DNA of 64,000 nt from Pedobacter puniceum (GCF_009674685.1 NZ_WKJI01000004.1:156427-220426), one strand, 5' to 3'; positions 1-9,482 are shown, counted from the stretch's first letter. Notes: generated from the letters alone by a model not told the origin. Program-made: numbers and translations.

Positions 1-884
1 CTAGGGTAGATGAAACAGTGGCCGCTTATGAAGCAGTTTATAACGAATCTGCAGATAAGAAGATATTTGCACAAATTCTAAATGCTTTTTATACAGATGT
101 TCCTAAAAATCAACATCCACAATTTATCACGTTAATTGTAGAAAAATATTGGGATGGCTCACCAGAGGCTACATTTAAAAAGTTTACCAATGAAGTTTGG
201 GAGAAATCTTTAATAGTAAAACCAGAAGCTTTAAGGGCCTTCTTAAATAATCCCGACTTAAAAGTTTTAGATAAAGATCCAGGATATCAATACGCTAAAA
301 ATCTAGTTCCAGCAGAGTATGTGAAATCTAATTTTGGAAGCATCATTACAAATTTTGAAGAAAGTAAGGCTAAATTAGACCATTTATATCTTCAAGCTTT
401 GCTAAAGAAAAATAGCGGAAAACTAATGTTTCCAGATGCAAACTCAACCATGAGAATTACTTATGGAAATGTTCAAAATTACTCTCCAAAAGATGGTATT
501 TTATATCAAACCACAACTTCTATTGATGGTATGATGCAAAAGTATGTACCAGGTGATGATGAGTTTGATTTACCTCAGAATTTAATAGAAGCTTACAACG
601 CAAAGAACTTTGGACGATACGGAAAGAACGGAACTTTAACAGTTGGTTTTATTAGTAATAACGATATTACAGGGGGTAATTCTGGCTCTCCAGTAATCAA
701 TGGAAAAGGAGAACTTATCGGTTTAGCGTTTGATGGTAACTGGGAAGCTATGAGTGGCGATATTGCTTTTGATAAGAATTATAAACGTACTATAAACGTC
801 GATGTTAGATTTGTTTTATGGTGTATTGATGTACTTGGAGGGGCAAAAAACATCATCGATGAATTAGATATTAGAACTAAATAA
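1..884 (+). CDS. S46 family dipeptidyl-peptidase, C-terminal part (DPP7-like)
   Basis: The frame is open from the left edge, so this is the last ~293 residues of a protein that normally has about 700. S46 peptidases are periplasmic or secreted enzymes that release dipeptides from peptide N-termini during proteolytic nutrition. The GNSGSP motif holds the catalytic serine, and the following LIGLAFDGNWEAMSGDI stretch is typical of the family. Eighteen residues after that serine there is a glycine. As I recall the family, DPP11 enzymes, which prefer acidic P1 residues, carry arginine there and DPP7 enzymes carry glycine, so a DPP7-type hydrophobic preference is inferred. The catalytic His and Asp lie outside the window. 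A bidirectional terminator separates it from purM. Confidence 0.88.
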   Translation, partial: RVDETVAAYEAVYNESADKKIFAQILNAFYTDVPKNQHPQFITLIVEKYWDGSPEATFKKFTNEVWEKSLIVKPEALRAFLNNPDLKVLDKDPGYQYAKNLVPAEYVKSNFGSIITNFEESKAKLDHLYLQALLKKNSGKLMFPDANSTMRITYGNVQNYSPKDGILYQTTTSIDGMMQKYVPGDDEFDLPQNLIEAYNAKNFGRYGKNGTLTVGFISNNDITGGNSGSPVINGKGELIGLAFDGNWEAMSGDIAFDKNYKRTINVDVRFVLWCIDVLGGAKNIIDELDIRTK

Positions 885-901
885 TAGAGCGCTCAGGTGA
901 T

Positions 902-940
902 AAAAAAGGGCTTTTGAAATCTCAAAAGCCCTTTTTTATT
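902..940. terminator. bidirectional intrinsic terminator
   Basis: A long A/T-flanked stem (AAAAGGGCTTTTGA pairing with TCAAAAGCCCTTTT, short loop) lies between the converging S46 peptidase and purM genes. It has a T run on either strand. Confidence 0.85.
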
Positions 941-952
941 TTTAAAATCTAT

Positions 953-2131
953 TTAGTTGTAGATAAATGTACCGTACTCACTTTTAACTGTTACTTGCTT
1001 CTTTTCGGCAGCTTCTACTCTTCCAATAATTTGTGCTTTAACACCAAAAGATGCTGATATTTCTATGATATCTTGAGCGATATTTTCATCTACATAAAGT
1101 TCCATACGATGTCCCATATTAAAAACTTTATACATTTCTTTCCAGTCTGTACCAGATTGTTCTTGAATTAATTCAAACAATATAGGGGTAGGGAACAAAT
1201 TATCTTTTACAATATGTAGATTCTCTATAAAATGAAGAACCTTCGTTTGTGCTCCTCCACTACAATGTACCATGCCGTTTATTTGATATCTATATTTATC
1301 TAATATTTGTTTGATGATAGGCGCATAAGTTCTGGTTGGAGATAAAACCAATTTTCCAGCTGTTAAAACGGTAGTATCATTAACTTTAATTTCATCGGTT
1401 AATTTCTTACTACCCGAGAATAATAAATCATAAGGAACTGCTGGGTCATAACTTTCTGGATATTTTTCAGCAATATATTTATGGAAAACATCATGTCTTG
1501 CGGATGTTAATCCATTAGAGCCCATTCCTCCGTTATAAAAGCTTTCGTAATTGGCTTGCCCGTCTGAAGCTAAACCAACTATTACATTTCCTGCTTTTAT
1601 AGTATGGTTAGAAATAACATCAGAACGTTTCATTCTACAAGTAACGGTTGAATCTACAATGATGGTTCTAACAATATCACCAACATCAGCTGTTTCTCCA
1701 CCAGTTGAGTAAATATTTACACCCATAGAGCGTAAATCAGCTAAGATTTCCTCGGTACCATTGATAATTTCGGCGATAACTTCACCTGGGATTAAATTTT
1801 TATTTCTTCCTATGGTTGATGATAATAGAATTTTATCAGTTGCGCCAACGCAAAGTAAATCATCTAAGTTCATGATGATAGCATCTTGTGCTATACCTTT
1901 CCAAACAGATAAATCTCCGGTTTCTTTCCAATAAATGTAAGCTAGAGAAGATTTTGTTCCGGCACCATCAGCATGCATAATATTGCAATAAGCATCGTCG
2001 TCACCTAAAATATCAGGAATGATTTTACAAAAAGCTTGTGGGAAAATTCCTTTGTCTATATTTTTTATTGCGTTATGTACGTCTTCTTTACCGGCAGAAA
2101 CGCCTCTTTGATTATATCTATTATCACTCAT
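953..2131 (-). CDS. purM: phosphoribosylformylglycinamidine cyclo-ligase (AIR synthetase)
   Basis: The 392-residue protein matches the PurM family, which closes FGAM to AIR with ATP in purine synthesis. Visible signs are the RYNQRGVSAGKEDV start, the HADGAGTKSS segment, the LDDLLCVGA metal/ATP region and the later HCSGGAQTK segment. It is somewhat longer than the ~350-residue enterobacterial enzyme, as in the Bacteroidetes form sometimes labelled AIR synthase-related. The ATG at 2131 was chosen because the in-frame TTG at 2140 lies inside a -7 promoter box (TATCTTTG) only six bases upstream of the ATG. It stands alone and not in a pur operon; purL, purE and purK are elsewhere in the window. 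Confidence 0.88.
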   Translation of the reverse strand: MSDNRYNQRGVSAGKEDVHNAIKNIDKGIFPQAFCKIIPDILGDDDAYCNIMHADGAGTKSSLAYIYWKETGDLSVWKGIAQDAIIMNLDDLLCVGATDKILLSSTIGRNKNLIPGEVIAEIINGTEEILADLRSMGVNIYSTGGETADVGDIVRTIIVDSTVTCRMKRSDVISNHTIKAGNVIVGLASDGQANYESFYNGGMGSNGLTSARHDVFHKYIAEKYPESYDPAVPYDLLFSGSKKLTDEIKVNDTTVLTAGKLVLSPTRTYAPIIKQILDKYRYQINGMVHCSGGAQTKVLHFIENLHIVKDNLFPTPILFELIQEQSGTDWKEMYKVFNMGHRMELYVDENIAQDIIEISASFGVKAQIIGRVEAAEKKQVTVKSEYGTFIYN

Positions 2132-2137
2132 GGTCTG

Positions 2138-2145
2138 CAAAGATA
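2138..2145 (-). promoter_or_regulatory. -7 box of purM promoter
   Basis: TATCTTTG on the minus strand is an exact match to the Bacteroidetes TAnnTTTG box. It ends six bases before the purM ATG, which implies a very short or absent leader. No clear -33 TTTG was found. Confidence 0.6.
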
Positions 2146-2185
<40 letters not shown>

Positions 2186-2265
2186 GAATGACTTTGTAGA
2201 TAATTTATATTATGTATTATCTCTAAGTGATGTATCTTAGTTTAAAGTCGGCTATAAGTCAACAA

Positions 2266-2298
2266 AAAAAGCGTATCTAACATGTAGATACGCTTTTC
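2266..2298 (-). terminator. terminator downstream of glutamine synthetase
   Basis: GCGTATCTA pairs with TAGATACGC around a five-base loop. On the minus strand it is followed by seven T, placed 38 bases after the glutamine synthetase stop. Confidence 0.85.
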
Positions 2299-2335
2299 TA
2301 TTTTTGCTTTTGGCTTACAGCCTTTTGCTTTTAGC

Positions 2336-4510
2336 TTATTTGATAAATAATAGCTCTCTGAATTTTGGTAGAGGCCATAAGGTATCATCAACTAATAATT
2401 CCAATTTATCAACATGATATCTGATTGGTTCGAAGTAAGATTTAACTTTTTCATCGTATGCAATCGCTTTATCACGGCTATCTTCAAGAACGTTAGCTTT
2501 TTTACGCTCTTCAACCATTTGCTCAACATTAGATTTAATAAAGTTGATATGTTTTGATAAACGTTCGATAATTTCTAATTGAGAAGCATAAGTGTCTTTA
2601 GCTAAACCTAAATCTTTTAAGCCTTTTACGTTATTAATCAATTCTGTTTGATATTTAACAGCAGCAGGAAGAATTACGTTAGTTACTAATTCGCCAATTA
2701 CACGAGCTTCAATTTGAAGTTTTTTGTAGTAAGCCTCTAATAAGATTTCATGTCTTGCATGAGCTTCTCTTTTTGTAAATACGCCAGTTTCTTCAAAAAT
2801 TTTCTCTGTTTTTTCAGAAACTAATGCATCTAAAGCTTTAGGCGTAGTTTTGATGTTTTGTAAACCACGTTTTTCTGCTTCAGCAGCCCATTCATCGCTA
2901 TATCCATTACCTTCAAAACGGATATTTTTAGATTCTTTAATATATTTTTTAAGGATAGTTAAGATAGCAACATCTTTTTTATCTCCTTTTTTGATTAATT
3001 TATCAACTTCTGCTTTAAACTTGATTAATTGGTCTGCAACAATCATGTTTAATACAGTCATTGGGCTAGAAGAGTTAGCAGAAGAACCTACAGCTCTAAG
3101 CTCAAATTTATTTCCTGTGAAGGCGAAAGGAGAAGTACGGTTACGGTCTGTATTATCCAAAAGAATCTGAGGGATTTTTGGAATACTATGCCACATGGCA
3201 GAATCTTCTTTTGCTTTTTTAGAAATTCTTGAAGTTTCGATTTCATCAAGAACATCATTTAACTGCTCACCTAAGAAAATAGATATAATTGCTGGAGGAG
3301 CCTCGTTAGCACCTAAACGGTGATCATTACTTACAGAAGCGATTGATGCTCTTAATAAATCTGCATGCTCGTATACAGCTTTGATGGTGTTAACAAAGAA
3401 TGTTAAGAACATCAAGTTGTTTTTAGGAGTTTTACCTGGTGCAAGTAAGTTTTTACCAGTATTAGTTATTAAAGACCAGTTATTGTGTTTACCAGATCCG
3501 TTAATACCAGCGTATGGTTTTTCGTGTAATAAAACTTTAAAGTTATGTCTTTTAGCTACTTTTTCCATTAAATCCATTAATAACTGGTTATGGTCAATAG
3601 CTAAGTTTATTTCTTCATAAATAGGAGCACATTCAAATTGAGATGGAGCAACCTCATTATGACGAGTTTTCAAAGGAATACCTAACTGTAAAGCTTCAGT
3701 TTCGAAGTCTTGCATATAAGCTAGAACTCTTTCAGGAATAGAACCAAAATAATGGTCTTCTAATTGTTGTCCTTTAGCTGATGCATGTCCAAATAAAGCT
3801 CTTCCGGTTAAGAATAAATCTGGTCTTGCATTAAATAATGCTAAATCAACTAAGAAATACTCTTGCTCTATACCTAAAGAAGCATTTACTTTTTCTATGC
3901 TTTTATCAAAATAGTGGCAAACTTCTGTAGCTGCTTTATCCATTACAGATAATGCTTTTAATAAAGGAGCTTTATAATCTAAAGCCTCACCTGTGTAAGA
4001 AACAAATACAGTTGGAATACATAATGTTTTACCAAAAATAAATGCTGGAGAAGATGGATCCCAAGCTGTGTAACCACGAGCTTCGAAAGTACTACGGATA
4101 CCACCATTAGGAAAACTTGAAGCATCTGGCTCTTGTTGTACTAATGCATCACCAGCAAATCTTTCAATTGCTTGGCCATCTGAAGTTGGCTCAAAGAAAG
4201 AATCATGCTTTTCTGCTGTAGTTCCTGTTAAAGGTTGGAACCAGTGAGTGTAATGAGTTACACCTTTACTCATAGCCCAAGCTTTCATAGCTGAAGAAAT
4301 TTGTTCTGCAATCTCTCTACTTATAGGAGAACCACTTTCTATAGAAGCAAGTACTGCCTTAAAAGTTTCTTTAGGTAGATAATCTTGCATTTTCTTCTTA
4401 TCGAAAACATTTGAACCATAAAAATCAGAGATTTTAAATGATGGTTGTTTTACCTCAGGAATAGTTCTGGTTAAAACAGTTTGTAAAGCTTGAAACCTGA
4501 TTGTTGACAT
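2336..4510 (-). CDS. glnN: glutamine synthetase type III
   Basis: The 724-residue length is diagnostic of the type III enzyme; type I subunits have ~470 residues. It joins ammonium to glutamate with ATP to give glutamine in the cytoplasm. Family signatures include SLGIEQEYFLVD, RHNEVAPSQFE (metal and glutamate site) and GINGSGKHNNWS (ATP/glutamate binding), with the long C-terminal helical region typical of GSIII. The gene is divergent from amtB across a 494-base AT-rich spacer, and together they form an ammonium uptake and assimilation pair. The ATG at 4510 is the only sensible start. No PII (glnK) gene accompanies the pair here. Confidence 0.95.
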   Translation of the reverse strand: MSTIRFQALQTVLTRTIPEVKQPSFKISDFYGSNVFDKKKMQDYLPKETFKAVLASIESGSPISREIAEQISSAMKAWAMSKGVTHYTHWFQPLTGTTAEKHDSFFEPTSDGQAIERFAGDALVQQEPDASSFPNGGIRSTFEARGYTAWDPSSPAFIFGKTLCIPTVFVSYTGEALDYKAPLLKALSVMDKAATEVCHYFDKSIEKVNASLGIEQEYFLVDLALFNARPDLFLTGRALFGHASAKGQQLEDHYFGSIPERVLAYMQDFETEALQLGIPLKTRHNEVAPSQFECAPIYEEINLAIDHNQLLMDLMEKVAKRHNFKVLLHEKPYAGINGSGKHNNWSLITNTGKNLLAPGKTPKNNLMFLTFFVNTIKAVYEHADLLRASIASVSNDHRLGANEAPPAIISIFLGEQLNDVLDEIETSRISKKAKEDSAMWHSIPKIPQILLDNTDRNRTSPFAFTGNKFELRAVGSSANSSSPMTVLNMIVADQLIKFKAEVDKLIKKGDKKDVAILTILKKYIKESKNIRFEGNGYSDEWAAEAEKRGLQNIKTTPKALDALVSEKTEKIFEETGVFTKREAHARHEILLEAYYKKLQIEARVIGELVTNVILPAAVKYQTELINNVKGLKDLGLAKDTYASQLEIIERLSKHINFIKSNVEQMVEERKKANVLEDSRDKAIAYDEKVKSYFEPIRYHVDKLELLVDDTLWPLPKFRELLFIK

Positions 4511-5004
4511 TGCTTAGGTTATTTTAATGAATAAATTATGTTTTTGATTAAATTTTGGCTAAAAGTACGGGCTTTTTCTTAAATCTCAATAAAAATTTAA
4601 AAAAATATGTCAAAAAATTATAGTTTTTTTTGAAAATACCGTTTTTGTCTATAAAAAAAATCTTCTGTTGCTTGTTTTCTGGTCTTCATTTAAGGTTTTT
4701 GTGTGCTTTTTTCTAAAAAGTTGTGAAAAAATATGATGTTTATTTTCTGTTTACTTTAAAGAAAATATAAAATTTATGTTTTTTATTTAAAAAAAACTCA
4801 AAATTGTCTAAAATTATAAGTGATTATTTAAAATTATACTAAAAAATTAGAAAAAAAATCAAATATTTTGTATTAAATTATAAAATATACAATTTAGCAG
4901 TGTTAAAAATGAAAGAATTTAAACTAAACTTTTAGATAATTAAAGATTTTAAAATTTAAAACGAATTACTTATTTAATTAAAAATAAACCTTAAACTAAA
5001 AACA
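4511..5004. other. 494-base AT-rich divergent intergenic region glnN/amtB
   Basis: No gene or RNA was recognised. The region must hold the divergent promoters. On the minus strand a TACTTTTA sequence near 4566 resembles the TAnnTTTG box with one mismatch. On the plus strand the 10-mer TTAAACTAAA occurs at 4919-4928 and 4991-5000, and again in the leader of the porin gene at 6387-6396. The rest is A and T tracts without a clear hairpin. Confidence 0.6.
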
Positions 5005-6312
5005 ATGAAAAAAACAGTTCCATTTCTCGCTCTTCTTTTAGTAGCAATTTTGTGTTTTATATTTCCTAACGGTAATGTCCTGGAAGTTAAAGACACTCAA
5101 ATAGATACTGGAGACACCGCTTGGTTACTTGTATCTACTGCGTTAGTATTATTAATGACACCTGGTTTAGCATTTTTTTATGGCGGTATGGTTCGTAAGA
5201 AAAATGTGATTTCTACAATGTTACAAAGCTTTGTATGTATGGGATTAATTACCGTTTTATGGATGGTTTTTGGTTTCAGTTTAGCGTTTGGGGAAGATAT
5301 TGGTGGTATCATAGGAGATCCTAGTACATTTTTCATGATGAAAGATACTTTAGGATTAGCTTCATGGTCATTAATGCCTACCGTTCCTTTGGTGTTATTT
5401 GCAATGTTCCAGTTAAAGTTTGCTGTTATAACGCCAGCATTAATTACCGGGGCTTTTGCAGAACGTATTAAATTCAATTCTTACTTAATCTTCCTTTGCT
5501 TGTTTATGGTGTTTATTTATACACCTTTAGCGCATGCTACTTGGCATCCAGAAGGTTTACTATTTGGATTAGGAGTTTTAGACTTTGCAGGAGGTACAGT
5601 GGTACATATGTCTGCTGGTTGGGCTGCACTTGCGGCAGCTTTATTCCTTAAAAAGAGAAATGAAATAGATCATACACCAGCTAGAATTAGCTACGTAATC
5701 TTAGGTACAGGTTTGCTTTGGTTCGGATGGTTTGGCTTCAATGCAGGTTCAGCGGGTGGTGCAGGTGTTTTAGCCGCAACAGCTTTAGCAACAACTACAA
5801 CAGCTTCTGCCGCTGCTGCAATGGCATGGGTTTTCTTTGATATGATGAGAGGTAAGAAGCCTACTGCAGTTGGTGCTTGTATTGGTGCTGTGGTTGGTTT
5901 GGTAGCTATTACTCCGGCAGCTGGCTTTGTAACCATAACAAGTTCTTTAATTATAGGTTTTGTAGCAGCTATCGTAAGTAACCTAGTTGTTATCTGGAGA
6001 ACACGTACTAATATAGACGATACGCTAGATGTATTTCCTTGCCATGGTGTAGGTGGTATGGTTGGTATGATTCTAACAGGTGTATTTGCTTCTCAAAATG
6101 TAAATGCGGCTAATACAACTGGAAACGGTTTATTCTACGGAGAAACTAAATTATTCTTATTGCACTTAGCAACTTTAGTAGGTGTATCCATATTCGCTTT
6201 CGTTGGCTCATACTTATTATTATTAATTACAAATCTAATCCTACCATTAAGGGTTTCAGAAGAAGAAGAAACTCATGGTTTGGATATTTCTCAACATAGC
6301 GAAGAACTATAA
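5005..6312 (+). CDS. amtB: ammonium transporter
   Basis: The 435-residue polytopic inner-membrane protein belongs to the Amt/Mep/Rh family and brings in ammonium. The N-terminal hydrophobic stretch (residues 5-22) is probably a cleaved signal peptide, followed by about 11 membrane spans. The two pore histidines are visible: His201 in GGTVVHMSAGW and His347 in FPCHGVGGMVG, both in family-specific contexts. DTAWLLVSTALVLLMTPGLAFFYGG is the characteristic first span. It lies opposite glnN and upstream of a porin on the same strand. A hairpin at 6325-6363 lies between amtB and the porin and may attenuate read-through. No glnK follows, unlike the common amtB-glnK arrangement. Confidence 0.95.
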   Translation: MKKTVPFLALLLVAILCFIFPNGNVLEVKDTQIDTGDTAWLLVSTALVLLMTPGLAFFYGGMVRKKNVISTMLQSFVCMGLITVLWMVFGFSLAFGEDIGGIIGDPSTFFMMKDTLGLASWSLMPTVPLVLFAMFQLKFAVITPALITGAFAERIKFNSYLIFLCLFMVFIYTPLAHATWHPEGLLFGLGVLDFAGGTVVHMSAGWAALAAALFLKKRNEIDHTPARISYVILGTGLLWFGWFGFNAGSAGGAGVLAATALATTTTASAAAAMAWVFFDMMRGKKPTAVGACIGAVVGLVAITPAAGFVTITSSLIIGFVAAIVSNLVVIWRTRTNIDDTLDVFPCHGVGGMVGMILTGVFASQNVNAANTTGNGLFYGETKLFLLHLATLVGVSIFAFVGSYLLLLITNLILPLRVSEEEETHGLDISQHSEEL

Positions 6313-6324
6313 TCTAAAAATATT

Positions 6325-6370
6325 GAAGTCGGGTTTTTATTCTCTCTTTATTTACCCGGCTTCTTTACTC
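6325..6370 (+). terminator. hairpin between amtB and porin, probable terminator or attenuator
   Basis: GAAGTCGGGT pairs with ACCCGGCTTC (one G-U pair) around a 19-base loop and is followed by an interrupted T-rich tract. Confidence 0.6.
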
Positions 6371-6408
6371 TTTTTAAACAAACAACTTAAACTAAACAAC
6401 AAACAAAC

Positions 6409-7446
6409 ATGAAAAAATTAACTCTTTTATCATTACTATTATCGGCTGGTTTATTTACTGCAAAAGCACAAGATAGTACTTCAACTCCTTTACAAATTTC
6501 TGGTTCGGTAGATGCTTATTATAAATATGATTTTGCAAAACAAGCAAATATAGGTACTAGCTTTGCTTCAGATCAAAATTCTGTTTCTTTAGGTATGGTT
6601 GATATCGCCTTAAAGAAAACCACTGGTAAAGCTTCTTTTGTTGGTGAAGTTTCTTTTGGTCCTAGAGGTCAATCTCAATCTATTTTACCTCAAGATGGAA
6701 CTCCAGAATCATTTCACATTCAAAATTTATATGCTTCTTACGCTTTTTCTGATAAATTTAGCATGACAGCTGGTTTTATGGGAACTTTTGTGGGTTATGA
6801 AGTTATTTCTCCGGTAGGAAACTTTAATTACTCTACCTCTTATCTTTTTACTAACGGTCCTTTCCAAAATGCGGGTATCAAAGCTAATTACGCTATTTCA
6901 GATAAAGTTGGTGTAATGGTAGGTTTATTTAATGATAGTTGGAATACTTATATAGCTAATCCTTCTTTTGGTGTAAACACTTTCGGAGCTCAACTTTCTT
7001 TATCTCCTGTAGAAGGATGGAGTGCTTACTTAAACGTTTTATCTGGTTCACAAAGCGGAACTATTTTTGATTTCACAACCGCATATCAAATAACAGAGAA
7101 ATTTAAGTTAGGATTAAACGCTGCAGACTGGTCTGGTATTAATGACGATGAAGGTTATACCGGTTTAGCCTTATACCCTTCTGTAGCTATAACAGATGGT
7201 TTCGCTTTGGGTTTAAGAGGTGAATATTTTAAGGCAAAACAAAATGCAACTGCCTTATTTGGCGCATCTGCAGATGAATCTACCACTGCATTAACTTTAA
7301 CTGCAAATTTAAAACATGGTGGCTTAACATTTATACCTGAGTTTAGATTAGATAACGCTAGTAATGAGCAATTCTTGAAAAGCGATGGAATAACAGGAAC
7401 AAAATCAGCCGCACAATTTTCTTTAGCTGTAGTTTACGCATTTTAA
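6409..7446 (+). CDS. outer-membrane beta-barrel porin (OmpL-like putative porin-2 family)
   Basis: This 345-residue protein has a signal peptide (MKKLTLLSLLLSAGLFTAKA, cleaved before QDS), then alternating hydrophobic and aromatic strands and a C-terminal VVYAF, as expected for an outer-membrane barrel. ISGSVDAYYKYDF at the mature N-terminus resembles the putative beta-barrel porin-2 family. It sits 96 bases after amtB, and its leader shares the CTTAAACTAAA string with the amtB leader, so co-regulation with ammonium uptake is plausible. The substrate cannot be read from the sequence. The family call is from pattern memory. Confidence 0.75.
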   Translation: MKKLTLLSLLLSAGLFTAKAQDSTSTPLQISGSVDAYYKYDFAKQANIGTSFASDQNSVSLGMVDIALKKTTGKASFVGEVSFGPRGQSQSILPQDGTPESFHIQNLYASYAFSDKFSMTAGFMGTFVGYEVISPVGNFNYSTSYLFTNGPFQNAGIKANYAISDKVGVMVGLFNDSWNTYIANPSFGVNTFGAQLSLSPVEGWSAYLNVLSGSQSGTIFDFTTAYQITEKFKLGLNAADWSGINDDEGYTGLALYPSVAITDGFALGLRGEYFKAKQNATALFGASADESTTALTLTANLKHGGLTFIPEFRLDNASNEQFLKSDGITGTKSAAQFSLAVVYAF

Positions 7447-7468
7447 TCAGATATATTTATTCAATTTC

Positions 7469-7504
7469 AAAGTCGTCTTCATGAAAATGAAGGCGACTTT
7501 TTTG
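7469..7504 (+). terminator. terminator after porin gene
   Basis: A 14-base stem (AAAGTCGTCTTCAT with ATGAAGGCGACTTT, one G-U pair) with a four-base loop is followed by a T run. Confidence 0.88.
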
Positions 7505-7568
7505 TTAGATTTTCATTTGGATTTATTGATTAATTTTTTATATTTTTAGTAAAACAATTCTACTTCTT

Positions 7569-8414
7569 ATGTTATACTCGAAATTTAATGTAAATAAGAT
7601 TGAGTGGCTTAATCTTATTTTTGATGGCAGAAACCAAGTTTATGGAGCTTACGAGCTGAGAAAAAATTCTGGTAACTACCTAGCTAAGGCATTATTTATA
7701 GCTTCTTTTAGCTTTGGAATGCTCATTATTGGTCCATCTGCTTATTATTTCTATAAGCATAAAGCAGTAGATGCTCTGTTAGATGATATTCCTAAAGAAG
7801 ATGATCAACAAGTACATAGATTTATAGATGTAGAACTCCCACCAAAACAATTAAATAAAGTCAAAGCAGGTTCTGAGTTAGCTGTAACCAAACAAACTAC
7901 ACAAAAAGAAATTAAATATACCGCCTTTAAACCTACCATAGATGAGTTGTTAACAAAAGAGGCTCCTACTATGGATGAATTAGAAACAGGCATTATAAGT
8001 TCAGTAGATAAAGCTGGTGAAGCTGGCGGACTTAATGCTACGCATCAGGAAGGGGCGAATGGTACTTTGGAAGCAGGTACTAGTGTAGATTCAGGAAATG
8101 AATACTTAATTTCTGCTGAAGAAATGCCAGAGTTTCCTGGAGGAATGACAGCTTGGGCTAAATATTTAAATAAAAACTTACAATACCCTGCTATAGCTAG
8201 AGAAAATGAAATTCAAGGTCGTGTAACCGTGTCTTTTGTGGTAGAAAAAAACGGCGAAATTACCAATATAAAAGTTTTAAGAGGTATAGGTGCTGGCTGT
8301 GATGAAGAAGCAATAAGAGTGATAAAAAAATCTCCATTATGGAAACCAGGGAAACAGAATGGTAAGACCGTAAGAGTTTCTTATGTTATTCCTATTGTTT
8401 TTAGGTTGGATTGA
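7569..8414 (+). CDS. tonB: energy transducer TonB
   Basis: The 281-residue protein links the proton-motive force to outer-membrane TonB-dependent receptors. The N-terminal LNLIFDGRNQVYGAYELRK motif is characteristic of Bacteroidetes TonB. It is followed by a membrane span at ~41-62, a periplasmic linker (~63-185), and a C-terminal TonB domain (~190-281) with EFPGGMTAWAKYLNKNLQYP, a GRVTVSFVVEKNGEI strand and a VIPIVFRLD end. No ExbB or ExbD gene is next to it, so this is one of probably several TonB copies. It is a single-gene unit between two terminators. Confidence 0.92.
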   Translation: MLYSKFNVNKIEWLNLIFDGRNQVYGAYELRKNSGNYLAKALFIASFSFGMLIIGPSAYYFYKHKAVDALLDDIPKEDDQQVHRFIDVELPPKQLNKVKAGSELAVTKQTTQKEIKYTAFKPTIDELLTKEAPTMDELETGIISSVDKAGEAGGLNATHQEGANGTLEAGTSVDSGNEYLISAEEMPEFPGGMTAWAKYLNKNLQYPAIARENEIQGRVTVSFVVEKNGEITNIKVLRGIGAGCDEEAIRVIKKSPLWKPGKQNGKTVRVSYVIPIVFRLD

Positions 8415-8431
8415 TGATATTAACTTGATTT

Positions 8432-8463
8432 AAAAAAAAGGGACTCTTTAGTTCCTTTTTTTA
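8432..8463 (+). terminator. terminator after tonB
   Basis: AAAAAGGGACT and AGTTCCTTTTT can form an imperfect A/T-flanked stem with a short loop and a T run. Confidence 0.7.
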
Positions 8464-8507
8464 TGGAGTAATTGTAGTAAAATTTAAATTGCTATTATTG
8501 TATTACG

Positions 8508-9482
8508 ATGTGGCAAGAAATTAACGACAAAAGTTGGCAAGAGGAAATTTCTTTGTTAAATCTATCTGTTTTCTTTCAAAGAGAGTATCTAACGACAATT
8601 GCTAACGTATACAATCTTAAAGTTAACTACTATAGATATATAAAAAAAGGGAATACTATTGCAGTCATTGCTTTTTTTTCAAATAGAAAAAAAATAATAA
8701 CCCCTGAAGGATTTTCTTACACACCTTATTACATCATAGAAAATTTAAGTGAGCAAGTATTCTTCGAAATAAATAATTCACTAATTAATCTGTTTAAGAA
8801 AAATTACAATCGTATTTTCTTAAAGTTTGAGAGTAATATTTTTGATATTAGACCTTTTATATGGAATAGTTTTAGGATTCAAGTGAAATACACCCATATA
8901 AAGAATAATAATTTATCATCTCATCCTAGTGTCTTAAAAAATCTAAAGAAAGAAATAATTAAAACTTATTCTTTTAAAGTAGAAGAACCTAATGATAATT
9001 CCATTAATTTAAATCTTAAATTTTTACAAGAAATAGGTAGCTCAATTAAACATTGTAAAAAGTATAATGATTTATTGAAAGGATGGGGTGACTTAGGCTT
9101 TTTAAAAGCTTTTAATGTTTATAAAGAAGGATATTTAATTTGCTCAAATTTGGTATTGGTAGATTTAAAATCAAAAAAAGCATATACTATATTGCTAAAT
9201 AAGGCTGGGGTTGCAGAAAGATATGCTCATACATATTTGTATCAGTCTATCGTAGATTGGTGTTTAAAAAATGATATTTATTATATTGATTTCTGTGGTG
9301 CAAATATGCAAAATATTTCTTTGTTTAAATCTTATTATAATACTCAATTGGAAATTTACTTTAAAGTATCATACCATTCATCCTTAAGTAAACTTAACGG
9401 TTTAGGAGGTAAGTTATTTATGATGTTATATAAAATAAAAAATACAATATCTGACATTATTAAAAATAATAGAGAGTCATGA
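8508..9482 (+). CDS. FemAB/GNAT-fold acetyltransferase-like protein
   Basis: The 324-residue cytoplasmic protein has the layout of the FemAB/BioF2-like GNAT superfamily. The N-terminal WQEINDKSWQEEISLL...FFQREYL segment resembles proteins of that group, and the C-terminal half (about 190-300) has a typical GNAT pattern with YLYQSIVDWCLKNDIYYIDFCGANMQNISLFKSYYN, split here only for reference to the glycine-poor acceptor region. Such proteins transfer acyl or aminoacyl groups in cell-wall or surface-polymer modification. The substrate is unknown. It opens an AT-rich stretch of polysaccharide genes and converges with a membrane-protein gene 20 bases downstream. Family assignment is moderate. Confidence 0.55.
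   Translation: MWQEINDKSWQEEISLLNLSVFFQREYLTTIANVYNLKVNYYRYIKKGNTIAVIAFFSNRKKIITPEGFSYTPYYIIENLSEQVFFEINNSLINLFKKNYNRIFLKFESNIFDIRPFIWNSFRIQVKYTHIKNNNLSSHPSVLKNLKKEIIKTYSFKVEEPNDNSINLNLKFLQEIGSSIKHCKKYNDLLKGWGDLGFLKAFNVYKEGYLICSNLVLVDLKSKKAYTILLNKAGVAERYAHTYLYQSIVDWCLKNDIYYIDFCGANMQNISLFKSYYNTQLEIYFKVSYHSSLSKLNGLGGKLFMMLYKIKNTISDIIKNNRES

Noticed and set aside
2850-3620. Plus-strand frames opposite glutamine synthetase
   Set aside because: They are antisense shadows of a strongly conserved gene and have no recognisable domain or promoter.
4511-5004. Riboswitch or small RNA in the glnN/amtB spacer
   Set aside because: The spacer is A/T tracts with no stable stem beyond chance and no T-tailed hairpin.
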